DNA from: Ahaetulla prasina
Lineage: Eukaryota > Chordata > Lepidosauria > Squamata > Colubridae
Assembly (NCBI RefSeq): GCF_028640845.1
Contig: NC_080543.1
Span: forward strand, 93,237,825-93,301,824
DNA length: 64,000 nucleotides
Direction of reading: 5' to 3'
The notes under the pieces were generated by a model. That model saw only the letters and a list, made by a program, of their open reading frames with translations, searched no databases and had not been told where the DNA came from. Below, in pieces: positions 44,200 through 61,810 of this stretch; position 1 is the stretch's first letter; every line of letters begins with the position of its first letter. A program made the position numbers and the translations under genes.

Positions 44200-44670
44200 T
44201 AACTTACTTCATCTGTGTGTGGTTGGCCAATTGCACAGTGGCAGATAGGACAGCACTTCAGAGGGTTAACGTCATTGCCCAGAGGATCATTGGTTGCCCC
44301 CTCCCCTCTTTGGAAGAGCTTCATAGCTCCTGCTGCCTTACAAAAGTTCAAAACATTCTTAAAAGATCCATCTCATCCTGGGCACCCTTTTTTTGAACTA
44401 TTACCATCTGGCAGATGGTACAGGATAGTAAAAACAAGGACAAATAGCTAAACAACAAGGCTAAATAATAATAATATTTAGCAATAGCTAAATAACAAGG
44501 ACAAGAAGCTAAAAAACAGCTTCTATCCCAGGGCAGTAACTATACTGAATTCTACTATATAGTGCAATACTAATGCAATATCAGGTTTTCAATTCAATCG
44601 AATGTGAAGGATGTGTGTTTGTGTTTTATTTTTATAGTTATAATGTACACCAAAGATGGCATTTAATTTC
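44200..44670 (+). mobile_element. Rex1/CR1-like LINE 3' fragment
   Basis: RVNVIAQRIIGCPLPSLEEL, then DPSHPGHPFFELLPSGRWYR and the 3' end atttcgttgtatg. These are C-terminal motifs of a LINE distinct from the L2-like copies. Confidence 0.7.
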
Positions 44671-44682
44671 GTTGTATGAGGT

Positions 44683-44831
44683 GACAATCAGCTGTGCTAC
44701 GCGATCGTTAGAACCTTTTTTTCATTTTTTAAAGCATTTTTTTACTACCTATTCCACCGAACTGGTAGTAAAAAATGCTTTAAAAAGTAAAAAAAAAGTT
44801 CCGATGATTGCGCAGCACAGCTGTGATTGTC
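44683..44831. repeat. Foldback (long hairpin)
   Basis: Arms 44683-44748 and 44764-44831 are inverse copies (gacaatcagctgtgctacgc ... ttactacc) around a 15-bp loop. A third half-copy follows in direct orientation (44824-44900). Confidence 0.8.
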
Positions 44832-45571
44832 GGAACCCTTTTTTTTAACTTTTTAAAGCATTTTTTTTACTACTGGTTCACCTGAACTGGTAATTTTTAT
44901 CACTACCGGTTCACCCGAACTGGAGCAAACCAGTAGCATTTCATCCATGATTGAAACCAAGTATTATATTTTGGATTTTTAAAGTGTTTACCTTATATAT
45001 TTTTATTCTTATGTTTACACCACAGTCAAGGGTCTATGGGTGTAGTGATATGATAACATATAACATATAAGGTAACTGGAAGTATTCAACTCACTGTATC
45101 ATTTAGAGTTGGTTTCCTTATATTCCTTTTAAAATAGCTTCTATTGGTAGTATCATTTTTGCATTTCTTAATTTAATTAGAAATAATTCAGCTAACCATT
45201 TCAAGAACTCTGAAATGGAGTATTAAAGGTTTGTGTATTTACTACAATACCTATAATTTTGTTCCTTTCTTGGGTGGGCAGAGAGACACAAAAAGGGAAA
45301 CTCAACTGTTTCTATGATTCACATTTCAACTGCTTTGGCATTTATTGATCTTTCTGCAAAAAAAAAAAAAATGGAAGGAGAGTTGAGATCTCACTCTATT
45401 TACATTTACAGTGAAGAAATGCACAGTTTTTTCAAAGTATTGAAATGGAGATAAAATTTTATCTATATAGCGTGGCAGACTCTCATAGAATATGCAGCAA
45501 TCAGATAATAGCTCTCTGTATATTTGTGCACAAGCGAGATCAATTGCCATTCACTTGAATTTCCAGAAATA

Positions 45572-45964
45572 CAGGTAGTCCTTTACTTACAACAGTTCAT
45601 TTAGTGACCATTCAAAATTATAATGGCATTGAAAAAAGTGACTTATGACCATTTTTCACACTTATAACCTTTGCAGCATCCCCATGGTCACGTGAATTAC
45701 ATTTGGATGATTGACAACTGACTCACATTTATAATAGTTGCAGTGTCCCAGAGTCATGTTGATCTCCTTTTGCAACCTTTTGACAAGCAAATTCAATGGG
45801 GAAACCAGATTCACTTAACAACCATATTACTAATTTAAGAACTGCAGTGATTTGCTTAACAAATGAGGCGAGGAAAGTTGTAAGATGGAACAAACTCACT
45901 TAACAAATTTCTCACTTAACATAAATTTTGGGCTCAATTGTGGTCATAAGTTGAGGACTATCTG
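45572..45964 (-). repeat. Tigger-like MITE, TA-flanked
   Basis: Inverted copy: caggtagtcctttacttaca ... gttgaggactatctg with TA at both ends. Confidence 0.85.
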
Positions 45965-46960
45965 TAGGTGTTCCACTTTTTGTCTTATGATTCAGAATGA
46001 TACCTCAACCAAAATAAACCACTGAATTCTCTTCTTATAGATATTCCAAATTAACATGACATGTATTGTGCTGTTACAATGTTAAGTTCTATAAAGGAAG
46101 TAAACAAAGAAATGTTTGTTAGTTTCTATAGGATTCTTTAGGATTTTGCATTAGCCAAATAGGCTAAAATAAAAGTCAAATAGTAATTGAATTAGAAATG
46201 TCTTTTTTATTTTAAAACATTACAGATTAACAAATAAGATTGTCAGAAACCTTAATAAATAGCCTTTGCTAATTTGCTAGTTTAAGGAGCAAATACAACA
46301 TTCCTATATCTATTTTTTTAAAGCAAAGCTAAAGTTACTGAGCATTTAACAAATCTATATACACATTATTTTGGAAGCTAATAAAATAGTCCTTTTTAAA
46401 TTTGTTTCTTCTAACTCTATTGCAACAAATGGCATTTAAGCAGTAAGCCTAACACTCACATGTCTCCATCTATTCCACTGTTTATGTCCACATATTAATT
46501 TAAAGCATGTTATTTCATCACTACCTCATCCTCAACATTACACAACATGTAAAAGATGGATCAAATTAGTCTTCTAGTTATTGGACTTCACATAAAAACT
46601 GTTTTCCCAAAAGCAAATACATCTTTAAAACAGAAATTACCTTCTGCTGACATCTTTAGTTTTATAAACCTTTTAGAAGATGTGTACAAGTATAATAAAT
46701 AGTTGATTGAAAATTCACACACTATACAAATACATGTACCCAGAAGCCAAGATTGGTCATAGTTTCCTGTTACAAATTGTGTGGAAAACATTGGTAAATT
46801 TTTAATAAGTGCTGCTAAAATAGCATTAAGCTAATGGTTAGGGAAATAACATGGGGTTGGCATGTCATTGTGTTAAATTTCCTACTTAGTGTTTCTGAAA
46901 AATATCCATAAGATTATTTTCCCCTAATAATTTATACAATGTTTAATTTGTACTCCAAAG

Positions 46961-47089
46961 CAGGGGTCTCCAACCTTGGTCACTTTAAGACTTGTGGACT
47001 TCAACTCCCAGAATTCCTCTGGGAGTTGAAGAGGAACTCTGGGAGTTGAAGTCCACAAGTCTTAAAGTGGCCAAGGTTGGAGACCTCTG
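46961..47089. repeat. hAT hairpin MITE with perfect 8-bp target duplication
   Basis: CAGGGGTCTCCAACCTTGGT ... inverse GGAGACCTCTG; target duplication CTCCAAAG at 46953-46960 and 47090-47097. The centre shows a small internal duplication of ctgggagttgaag. Confidence 0.92.
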
Positions 47090-47334
47090 CTCCAAAGGAT
47101 TAAAATGCTCTTCTCAAGCAGGAATTTAAGCACTCCCAACCATAGTGAGAAATACAGATTATCAGCATATGTAAATTTGTCTTTCCAAACATCTCTGCCA
47201 TATTTAAAGTCTGCTTTTAGAATATTAAAGTAGTCCATCCTTTTCCATTTTAATCTAGTCTTTTCATCTTTCATCTTTATTTCATTTTCAATAGAATTAT
47301 ATTCAGGATTAATCCAGGGCTTAATTATAACCAA

Positions 47335-48125
47335 GCAATGTCATATCCAGTGAAATCTCATTTTACCAAACTTTGTACCTGAACATTAGAGTACATGTAC
47401 AGCTTAACAAATTTCTTCAATTTATTTTGTTTAATAATATCTCACAAGCAGCATACTTTTCATCAGTTTGCATTATTTATTCAATTGTTGCTGTGCTCCA
47501 TTCTGATTCAATAGAAGTTCTTGAATAATTGGCAGCTACCCCAATTAATTCATAATAATTATGTTTCACTATATATGAAATCAAGCAATTTTTTCTTTCA
47601 CATCCACATAATCAGCAACCAAGTTTTTGAAAGATATTTGGGGTAGTGAAAGGCTTAAGAGGCATTTTCAGAACAATTGTGCGTATGTTAATTTTCATTC
47701 TTGTCACAGAATTAACAGTTGAAGACTATTCCAGTGTATTTCATATTGCAGCCTGTATCTTGTTCAAGGGTCTGTCAATGGAGATGGTATAGACATCTTG
47801 CAAAATAAATAACTCTGGAGTAGCTCTAAATCAATAGAGCACTATTTACTAATGCCATTTCTTGAATCATTTCCAATGGAATATAAATGTGGTTTGTAGA
47901 AGATTGGAACTTGAGATGTAAAAGGAGTAAATGATAAAGACCATGAATTAATAAATGAAAGAGGGAAAAACATATGTTAAGGACTAATAGACCTGAATGA
48001 AGATAACCTGTCTTTGTGGAGTAAAGCTGATGCTTATATCATCATTACAGCAACTTAGCCACATATTATGATAGTAGCAAAAACTGCAGGGATTTCATTC
48101 TGATAAATTACTTTACTGCAGACAG
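47335..48125. other. Intergenic, nothing recognised
   Basis: AT-rich sequence between the 46961 MITE and a LINE fragment. Confidence 0.4.
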
Positions 48126-48129
48126 ATCA

Positions 48130-48800
48130 ATCGTAATATGCCAAGTATAACTGTTCTTGGAACTGGAGGTTCTGCTTATTGTGACTCATGCTTTACATAC
48201 CCTATTTGGATGATTGCAATTAGGTCTACATGGAGCTGCCCCAGAAGACTATTCAGCAACTTAAGCTAGTTCAGAATACAACTACTTGTATTCTGTTACG
48301 AGTGCCAAGGTTCTTTCAAATTATGCTCCTAGTTTGAGAGCTGCATTGGCTGCCACCTGGTTTCAAAGTGCAATTCGAAATGCTATTTGCAATGTAAAGA
48401 ACTTAATGGCTCAGGACTTAGATATCTTCAGGACCACCTACTCCCAATAGCTTTTGTTCATCCAATAAGTTCAAGTAAAATAGGAAAAGGTTTCTTCTCT
48501 TAAGGACTATCATCTACAGAATTCAAAGAATTGATTTTTCTCTGTTGCAACTCCTAATTTGGAAAGGATTACCTCCTGAAGCTAGCCTTCATCGAAGTGA
48601 TTTTTTACAAAAGTTGTAAAAACTTGGGAAGGGCAGCTGGTATGAAGCGGAGGCTTCCACTCTAGATTGTGTTTTTTGTCATTCCTTGATGGCCACCATT
48701 TTCTTCGTAATTTTATTAAGAGTTGTCCTTTTGTGATATTGCTATGTAATTTTTATCTTAAAGAAAGGGATGTATGATTCCTAGGATCCCTCTGCATGGA
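48130..48800 (+). mobile_element. CR1/L2-group LINE fragment
   Basis: The plus strand reads PYLDDCN, stop, VYMELPQKTIQQLKLVQN, then degraded LHWL-like and LNGSGLRYLQD-like segments. It is old and riddled with stops. Confidence 0.7.
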
Positions 48801-49420
48801 AGCTACATATAATAAATAATTCATAACAAAATAATCAAGCCAATGTTTAACTATTAAACATTTCACCCTGTCCTTTCAAATTAATGGGCCTTTTTCTGCT
48901 CTACCTTGAGCCTGGAATATACCCGCTCTGGGTTTATATGTTGTTTTATTTAGTTGGAGTAATGCAGGTTCTTGCCTCATCCATGGTAACTTAAACAATG
49001 CATACAGAGAAGTGAAGGTGTAAATCAAAAGTATTGAAAGTATTTGTCAAATACTTTCAGAAAGTATGAATTTGTCTCACAAATGTTATTGTGGATGTTA
49101 ATGAAAGTATGAATCCCTTAGTTCATATCTGAAAGTTAATTGTTGAATGTGACAGAATACTATAGATAAAAGGCAACCATGCATAAAAATAACTCTGTTT
49201 ACCAAGTGTTTAATTACTAAGGAATGAAATAGAAACTACATCACTTGATTATTTAATATTTTTTTGGAAGAATGGTTTGTAGTGAAGCTAGAATACATCA
49301 ATGGGAATTAATATAAATGTACTTTTGTATGGAAATAGTCCAATGCTGTTGGCTGAGAACTTGAAAGATTTGCAGTGAATTTTAGATTGTGTGAAATAGT
49401 GACAAATATAGATATAAAAA

Positions 49421-50035
49421 TACCCGTTTCCCCAATAATAAGACCTATCCCAAAAATAAGACCTTGCATGGTTTTTATGTGTGCCTAATATAAGCCCCCA
49501 AAATAAGCCCTAATTAAGAGCTTGTGCAGCTGTCTGGCCATACATTCTGTCTGGTTGCTCATGGTGCCACGGCCATGAGGCGGGGGAGTGCAGCTGCCCC
49601 ATGTGCCCTGTACCGGCTTACCTCAGAGTACCCGCAGCCAGGCTATCCACACCTTGGCAACTGCCTCGTGGCAGTAGCATCAACAACCATGTGCAGTAGG
49701 AGCCCATGTGGCCACCCGCCCACTTGCAGCTGCAACGAAGCAGGAGGCTGAGTGATATGCTCATCCCATGGCCGTGAGGTGAGACTGGTATTAGGGTGTG
49801 TGTGGCCTGGCTGTGGGGGTTTTGAGGTAAGCCCATGCGGGGCATGTGGGGTAGCCCCACCCCCCTGCCTCACGGTGGTGGCACTGGCGACTGTATGCCT
49901 CCTGCCTCACTGCAAGCAAGAAGTGAGCCTCTAGTATATGGAAAAAAATTAGACCCCCTGAAAATAAGCCCTAGTGCTTATTTTGGAGCCCAAAAGAAAA
50001 TAAGGCCCAGTCTTATTTTCAGGAAAACACAGGTA
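49421..50035. repeat. MITE with ATAAGACC-type ends, long copy
   Basis: Left acccgtttccccaataataa and aaaaataagacc; right gtcttattttcaggaaaaca. Its GC-rich interior (49500-49930) is absent from the 18137 copy. Confidence 0.75.
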
Positions 50036-52971
50036 TATCAAATAGTAATCAAAGTAGTCTGACAGCAAAAAAGAGGTGAATATTTATATATAAGTGGTGA
50101 AAACCTGAGTGATGAATTTAGATACATTGGTAGAAAATGTGAGAAATGGAAACATTTTTAGACTGCAAATGCTGGTAGAACAGTAGTACCGTAGACAACA
50201 TTTTCTATTAAGAGGAGTATTTGTTGAAAGAGATAAATATGGTGGTATATAAAAGTTTGTTTCTGCCCACTTTGTCATATTGAAGTGAAAGTTTGATATA
50301 TTAGGAAATAGATAAGTACAATAGAAATGTAAGAAGAATGTGTTAAAAAAGAAAAAAAAGTGGTCAAGAAAGGATGGGTGTTTAATCAAGATGGCTGAAT
50401 CTCAAAAGAACTACTTTAAGATGATTAGGTTGTATAGTTAGAATGAACAAGGACTTACATAAAGGAAGAGTGAACGGGCTGAAAGGAAGAAAAGGATTGA
50501 GATGTTTTAGTTAGTTGAGCTGATGAAATTCTCAAAAAGAGAGGGAAGGGAAATTCAAAGAGCAAAAGTTAATGTATGAAACAATGTGTGAACATGATAA
50601 ACACAGCATTTTCTATAAGGGTTGAAAGGTACAGACAAATATAATGGATGGTGCTGGTATAAAGTTCATATAACTCTGAGTTTTTTTCTCATTCTTTTAA
50701 ATTTCTTTGGTTCACCATTCTGAATCTTATCCTGCAAGGAAATTAGCATAAATTTCTAGTCTTTATAAAGCTTCTTATGAATTCTGCAAAAATTTAGCAC
50801 TTCCCCCAGTAAATTATGTTTCAATGAATTCCTAAGTAAACAAATTTAACTTTATAAAATTGTTTACAAGTGAACATAGGCTCTATATAGTAAAAAACAT
50901 GGCACTTTTATGCATATTTTAATAGAAGAGTGAAAATTGATTTGAATAATCAATATATTCAGATTGGCAGAAAAAATGTTTATATCATGTACAGTTTATG
51001 CTAGTTTCTGGTCACTTCCGAATTCAATGAAATATGCAATTTGGCTATGGGAGCCAAAGTGTTTGTATAGAACTGTATCAGATGTTACATACATAGATTC
51101 TGGAACATGCTACTCAAGAGAATTAAAGTGTCTTTGGTAAATCATTATACTTTATAATGAAATGCTTTAAGATTGTACTTGATTGTAGTATAATGCTTTC
51201 CACACAGATCATTTAAAACATGTTAATAAACATGAGTTAGAATTTAAGTTTTAATTCTATCATCAACCTGCCTACAAATTATGATAATGCAGAAGTCTTT
51301 TGACTGCAGGGAATGTTCCTTTTTAGTTCTTTTGTTCTTTCTACCTTAACAATCAAATTTGTGTACTATTATATATAAGCCAGACTCACATTTCCCATAA
51401 CAAGGCAAGCATGGTTTGCTCCTGATGAATGTGATCAATGTAGTCAGTGTATATGAATCAGGTAATATCCTAGCAAGGGTATTTCGAGGTTTAAGGAAGA
51501 CCAACATTCAAGAGATGCCAGCACATTTATTGCCCAGTATGGCATACCATACCTAAAATTATAATAATTTAATCACTGCATCTTAAAAAAACAGCAAAAT
51601 TTTAACAAAAAAAGATACATTAAAAAAATCAGGAAATGGAAGTAAGGTCCAGTGCTAACATCATTGTTACTGATGACTATTCTAGAGAATTAAAAGGGAA
51701 AAAAGAATGCTATTTGTTAAAATAAGTAGCAAAAATAAATATTTCTATATGTATCATCTAAAAAGTTAGAAGCTACAGATATAAGTTACATGGAATGCCA
51801 ATATATACATTACAACTTCCTGGAATTTAGCTATAAGGCTGTCTCAACTTAAAAGGCATCAAAGTGAAAACCAAGATTCTAAACCACAAAATAATATGTA
51901 TATCATCCTTATCAAAAAGTTTTCTCTATCAATAATGCCTTAGTGAAGAGTAATAGCAGCACAAAGAAATTTGGATGGCAAGGGCACATACCCACAGTTC
52001 ACCATAGTTTATTGTATAAGCTATGATGACTAGTTCATGCAAATGAAGCTAAAGCCAAAGTAACTATATGCGGTTTAGTGCAATGTGTTACGGTGTCAAT
52101 TGATTCTCAATTAATTGCTGCCATAGCTAGGGTTGGTGGCTGGTAGGTGTCATCTAGTAGTTTAATCGTTTTAGATCAAGATTTTTTAATAGTAACAGCT
52201 TGGTTTCTCTAAAACATTTTAACTTGTCAGAACAAGATTCTACTCTTTAATGTTATATACATATAAACCAAAACTATTTCTAAATTGTAACACTGCTTAC
52301 AAATACATGTTTGCCCTGAAGCTTTTATTTAGAGGACAGTAACATCCTTCCTAACATTCCAAACAAATGTTAGTTATCCCAGCCAAGATGTCCTAGTAAA
52401 TGTCTCAATCAATAAAGAACAGCTGAAAGATTTTAAATGTGTATACAATTTTAAATGTGTATTTCTTCACAGAGGGAAAAGTGGCATAAATAATAAGCTA
52501 TAATTTGTGATGATTTCTAGAAAAGTCAAACCATGTACCTAAATATGTCAAAGAAAATAAAACTGAAATCACCCAAATTGAAAAGCTAGAATGTGACTGT
52601 CAAGCATATTTTGTTTAAAAAGTAACATTGGAAAATAGTTTTAAGTAATAATAGATTCTGAATATGAATACTGATTAAGGGCAGGAGCTAAAAGCTCATA
52701 CCAACTTGTTAGACCAAAATGCTATAAACATTTAGAGTTTTCTTTGATATGCATGATACCTAGTGAATGGTTCGCAGCTCAAGCAAAATTCTCTTCAAGT
52801 AATTGGAGAGACTTAAACATTTTTATCTCCTCCATATTAACGTGTTTCTTCTAACCTCTCTGTACATGCCACACATTGCAGGAAGATTTTCATGACTTTT
52901 AGAAATAATGACTGCCTTGTAAGCTACCTAAAACCATTTGGGAGAAGATAAAATGGATATTTCCTAAATGA

Positions 52972-52998
52972 ATAAATAAATAAATAAATAAATAAGCA
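52972..52998. repeat. (AAAT)n microsatellite
   Basis: About six AAAT units. Confidence 0.85.
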
Positions 52999-54396
52999 AG
53001 CCAAACCAGTGTTTGCACATTAAAAGTTGATTAAAGGTTACTTTGGAAGTTATTTTTGACTGCCATTATGTTGAAGTTATAGCATGCATTTCCTCTATCC
53101 CATATATGTACAGGGTGAAAGAGATCTGTCCAGTTCAAACATGACTTGATGTCTAAATCAAATGGGGGGAAGAAGCCACTCTGTCTATGGACTCCTACCT
53201 TTAGGCTCTTTGCCCCATCTGACTATATGTGTGTGTTTTGTTTTAGAGGAAAGGTAGACTTCAGCATGATTTATTTCCAAAGAAATTTCTCTGAGTCCAA
53301 TACATAGCCTCACAGGTATTCTCAGAAAATAAAAAACGGGTATGTGACTGTAGGCCAATGGTTTGTTCTGATGCATGTCTACCCATCCATAACAACCATA
53401 AAAGTCAACTTGAATAGTGGGAACAACACAATGTGGTAAACGGAATTAGTCCCTGTTGCTCTTTGTTAAACTGATGTTTTATGACCAGCTATATTCTGAT
53501 GCACATTTTCCTTCCCATGGTGTCCATTACAGGAAATGAGAAGTCCCATTTTGGCTGCACCCATAATGCATTCTCAGATATTTAAGGTTCCAAGTGTTCA
53601 ACTAGCTATTAGTTTTAATCTTTTTAAAATACATACTATATATACTATACATAAATACAGTCAAACCGTCTTTATCTCTAACATGCAAAAAGGCATGTCT
53701 GGTAAGCTATCTTATTTTGGAAAGTCATCTACAATTTGCAATTTTCAGAATTTAAAAGGAATCATAAGATTTCTACACTGATTACTTATATTGAGAAAAA
53801 CAGCCATTCTGTACAACCTTGTGGCTGCACTGCAAACAACGTTATTGTCAGAAACTACTTGTGAAGATAAAGTATGCTTAAAAATGCTTGAAGGTGCAAA
53901 TTGACACCAATGACATTAGTTGGAGTCTGTTCCTAATTTTGATGATGCCAAAACAATAAAATGTTTTACAACGTAATGACACAAGTGTCAATATTTTGTA
54001 CTTGCATCATGACATCCCAAAGTATATAAGAGCAGAGTTTGTACTGGGCACATGATTTCTCATTCCTTCACAAATATTTCTGGGTCATATGCCTCCTGAG
54101 TTCAGAAGTTTCAAATGCAGTGATTTTAAAAAGTAATGCATGCTTAAAAGTTCAACAAAATGGCATACAGAATAATAAAACCTTATCTGGCAAAGTATTC
54201 ATGTACCTATCTATATAGTATTTCTTTGACACCACATGAACCTGCTATTTCTATAACAGACTTCACTATTGTTAATTCAAGTCAGATTGAGAACCTGTAA
54301 ACACAATTGAATCAAATCTAACAAATTACCTAGGAAAAAGACAACCCTTAGTTTCTGAATCAGAAAATGTTCTTTTAATTTAGCAGTTTTTTATAC

Positions 54397-54503
54397 TGAG
54401 GTTTTTATACTTAGTACAACTTTAAAATGTGTGGACTTCAACTTCCAGAATTCTGGGAGTTGAAGTTCACACTTTTTAAGGTTGCCAAGATTGAGATACA
54501 CTG
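54397..54503. repeat. Decayed hAT hairpin MITE
   Basis: gtggacttcaacttccagaa and its inverse ttctgggagttgaagttcac form the core palindrome of the 39269 family; the ends are eroded. Confidence 0.7.
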
Positions 54504-55803
54504 GTATTGTGGAAACAGAACCCCCATTGCTTTTCTCTGTTCTTTTAAGTGAGTGACAACAATTTCCAGGGCCTGCTGAAGAATCACTTAGATATTCCCT
54601 GAACCGAACAACATTTTTCTTTCCTTTTACAAATTCCTTTATAATGCCTCTAAAATTGCCAGTTCAAAAGCTGACAAAAGATGCTACACAATAGTTTACT
54701 GGAATCCGTTAGAGAAAACTTTCTAGGGAACATAATTGAATACTACTATAATAGAATACTTTTGTTCTAAACAAACACCAGTTGGAAATGCATAGAAGTT
54801 ACCCCATAATAATTCAAATATAGTATTAGTGTCTCTGCTTTGTTAGATTGATAAGCATTAGGACACCCAAATATTAGAGAACATGAACTGTCCCATGAAA
54901 GTGATCTTATTATAATAGAAAAGGCACTGAAGTAGTTTCCAGCTGTTTACAAACGATCTACCAAAAAAGGTAGAAAGTGGTTATGATCTAACACATTCCT
55001 CACATTGTTTTATATTAAGTAAAAGCTCCTGAATTAATGTAATATGTTGACATACATTAAGTGATTCATGTGAACAAGAGGCGTAGCTGTCAACTAAGTG
55101 CTGTATTTACTTAGATTTGTGAGCAACTTTGTGAGCTGGTATGAGAGAGAACATATGTTAAGATATAAACACACTGCCCCAGTTTTGGACATAATTATAT
55201 CATCGGTCCAAATTACAAAGGTAGAGAAAGAACAAACCATATCAACACACAATCTGTAGCAACCGTTGTGGAATCTTCAAATACACCTGGAAAAATACTG
55301 AAATCTGAATCATAACTGTGAAGGTAAATAGAAAGAAAACCCAATCTAGTATTTGAAGTGCATCTACATTTTTAAAAAGGGCTGTTGATCACTCATGACA
55401 CCTGCTCAGTTTTAAACACAAATGTTGACAGTTGATTCACACAGCCAGAAGATTTGGGGTAATCATTTGAAAAGATTCCTGGTTCTTCATAGACCAAAAT
55501 AATTCAATCCTACACTACATAGATAATCTTTAAGGATAAAGAAATACATCAGCTTCTGTGGTGATGCAATTCTTGTCCTACTTGCTATGAGGTTTATAAA
55601 ATCATTTGATACCATAAGATACAAAGCATGACAATAGTTCTAAGAAATTGAATTAAGAACACTAATTCATTTCACATATTCCAGCAAGGAATGAAAGGCG
55701 GTGTTATTTAAAGTTTAGAAATTAAAGGCTATCATTTCTGTGGCCTAAAAATTGAAGACACTATCATTCTCTGGATTACCCAATTCCCTTGAGCATTAAA
55801 AAT

Positions 55804-61810
<6,007 letters not shown>

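Larger units (their letters stand above)
51520..55803 (-). other. NIPA1: Possible long NIPA1 3' UTR
   Basis: Downstream of the NIPA1 stop is an AT-rich, repeat-poor block interrupted only by a decayed hAT MITE (54397-54503). Human NIPA1 has a 3' UTR of several kb, so a long UTR is expected. One minus-strand AATAAA lies at 51531-51526; others exist, so the end point is a guess. Confidence 0.35.
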
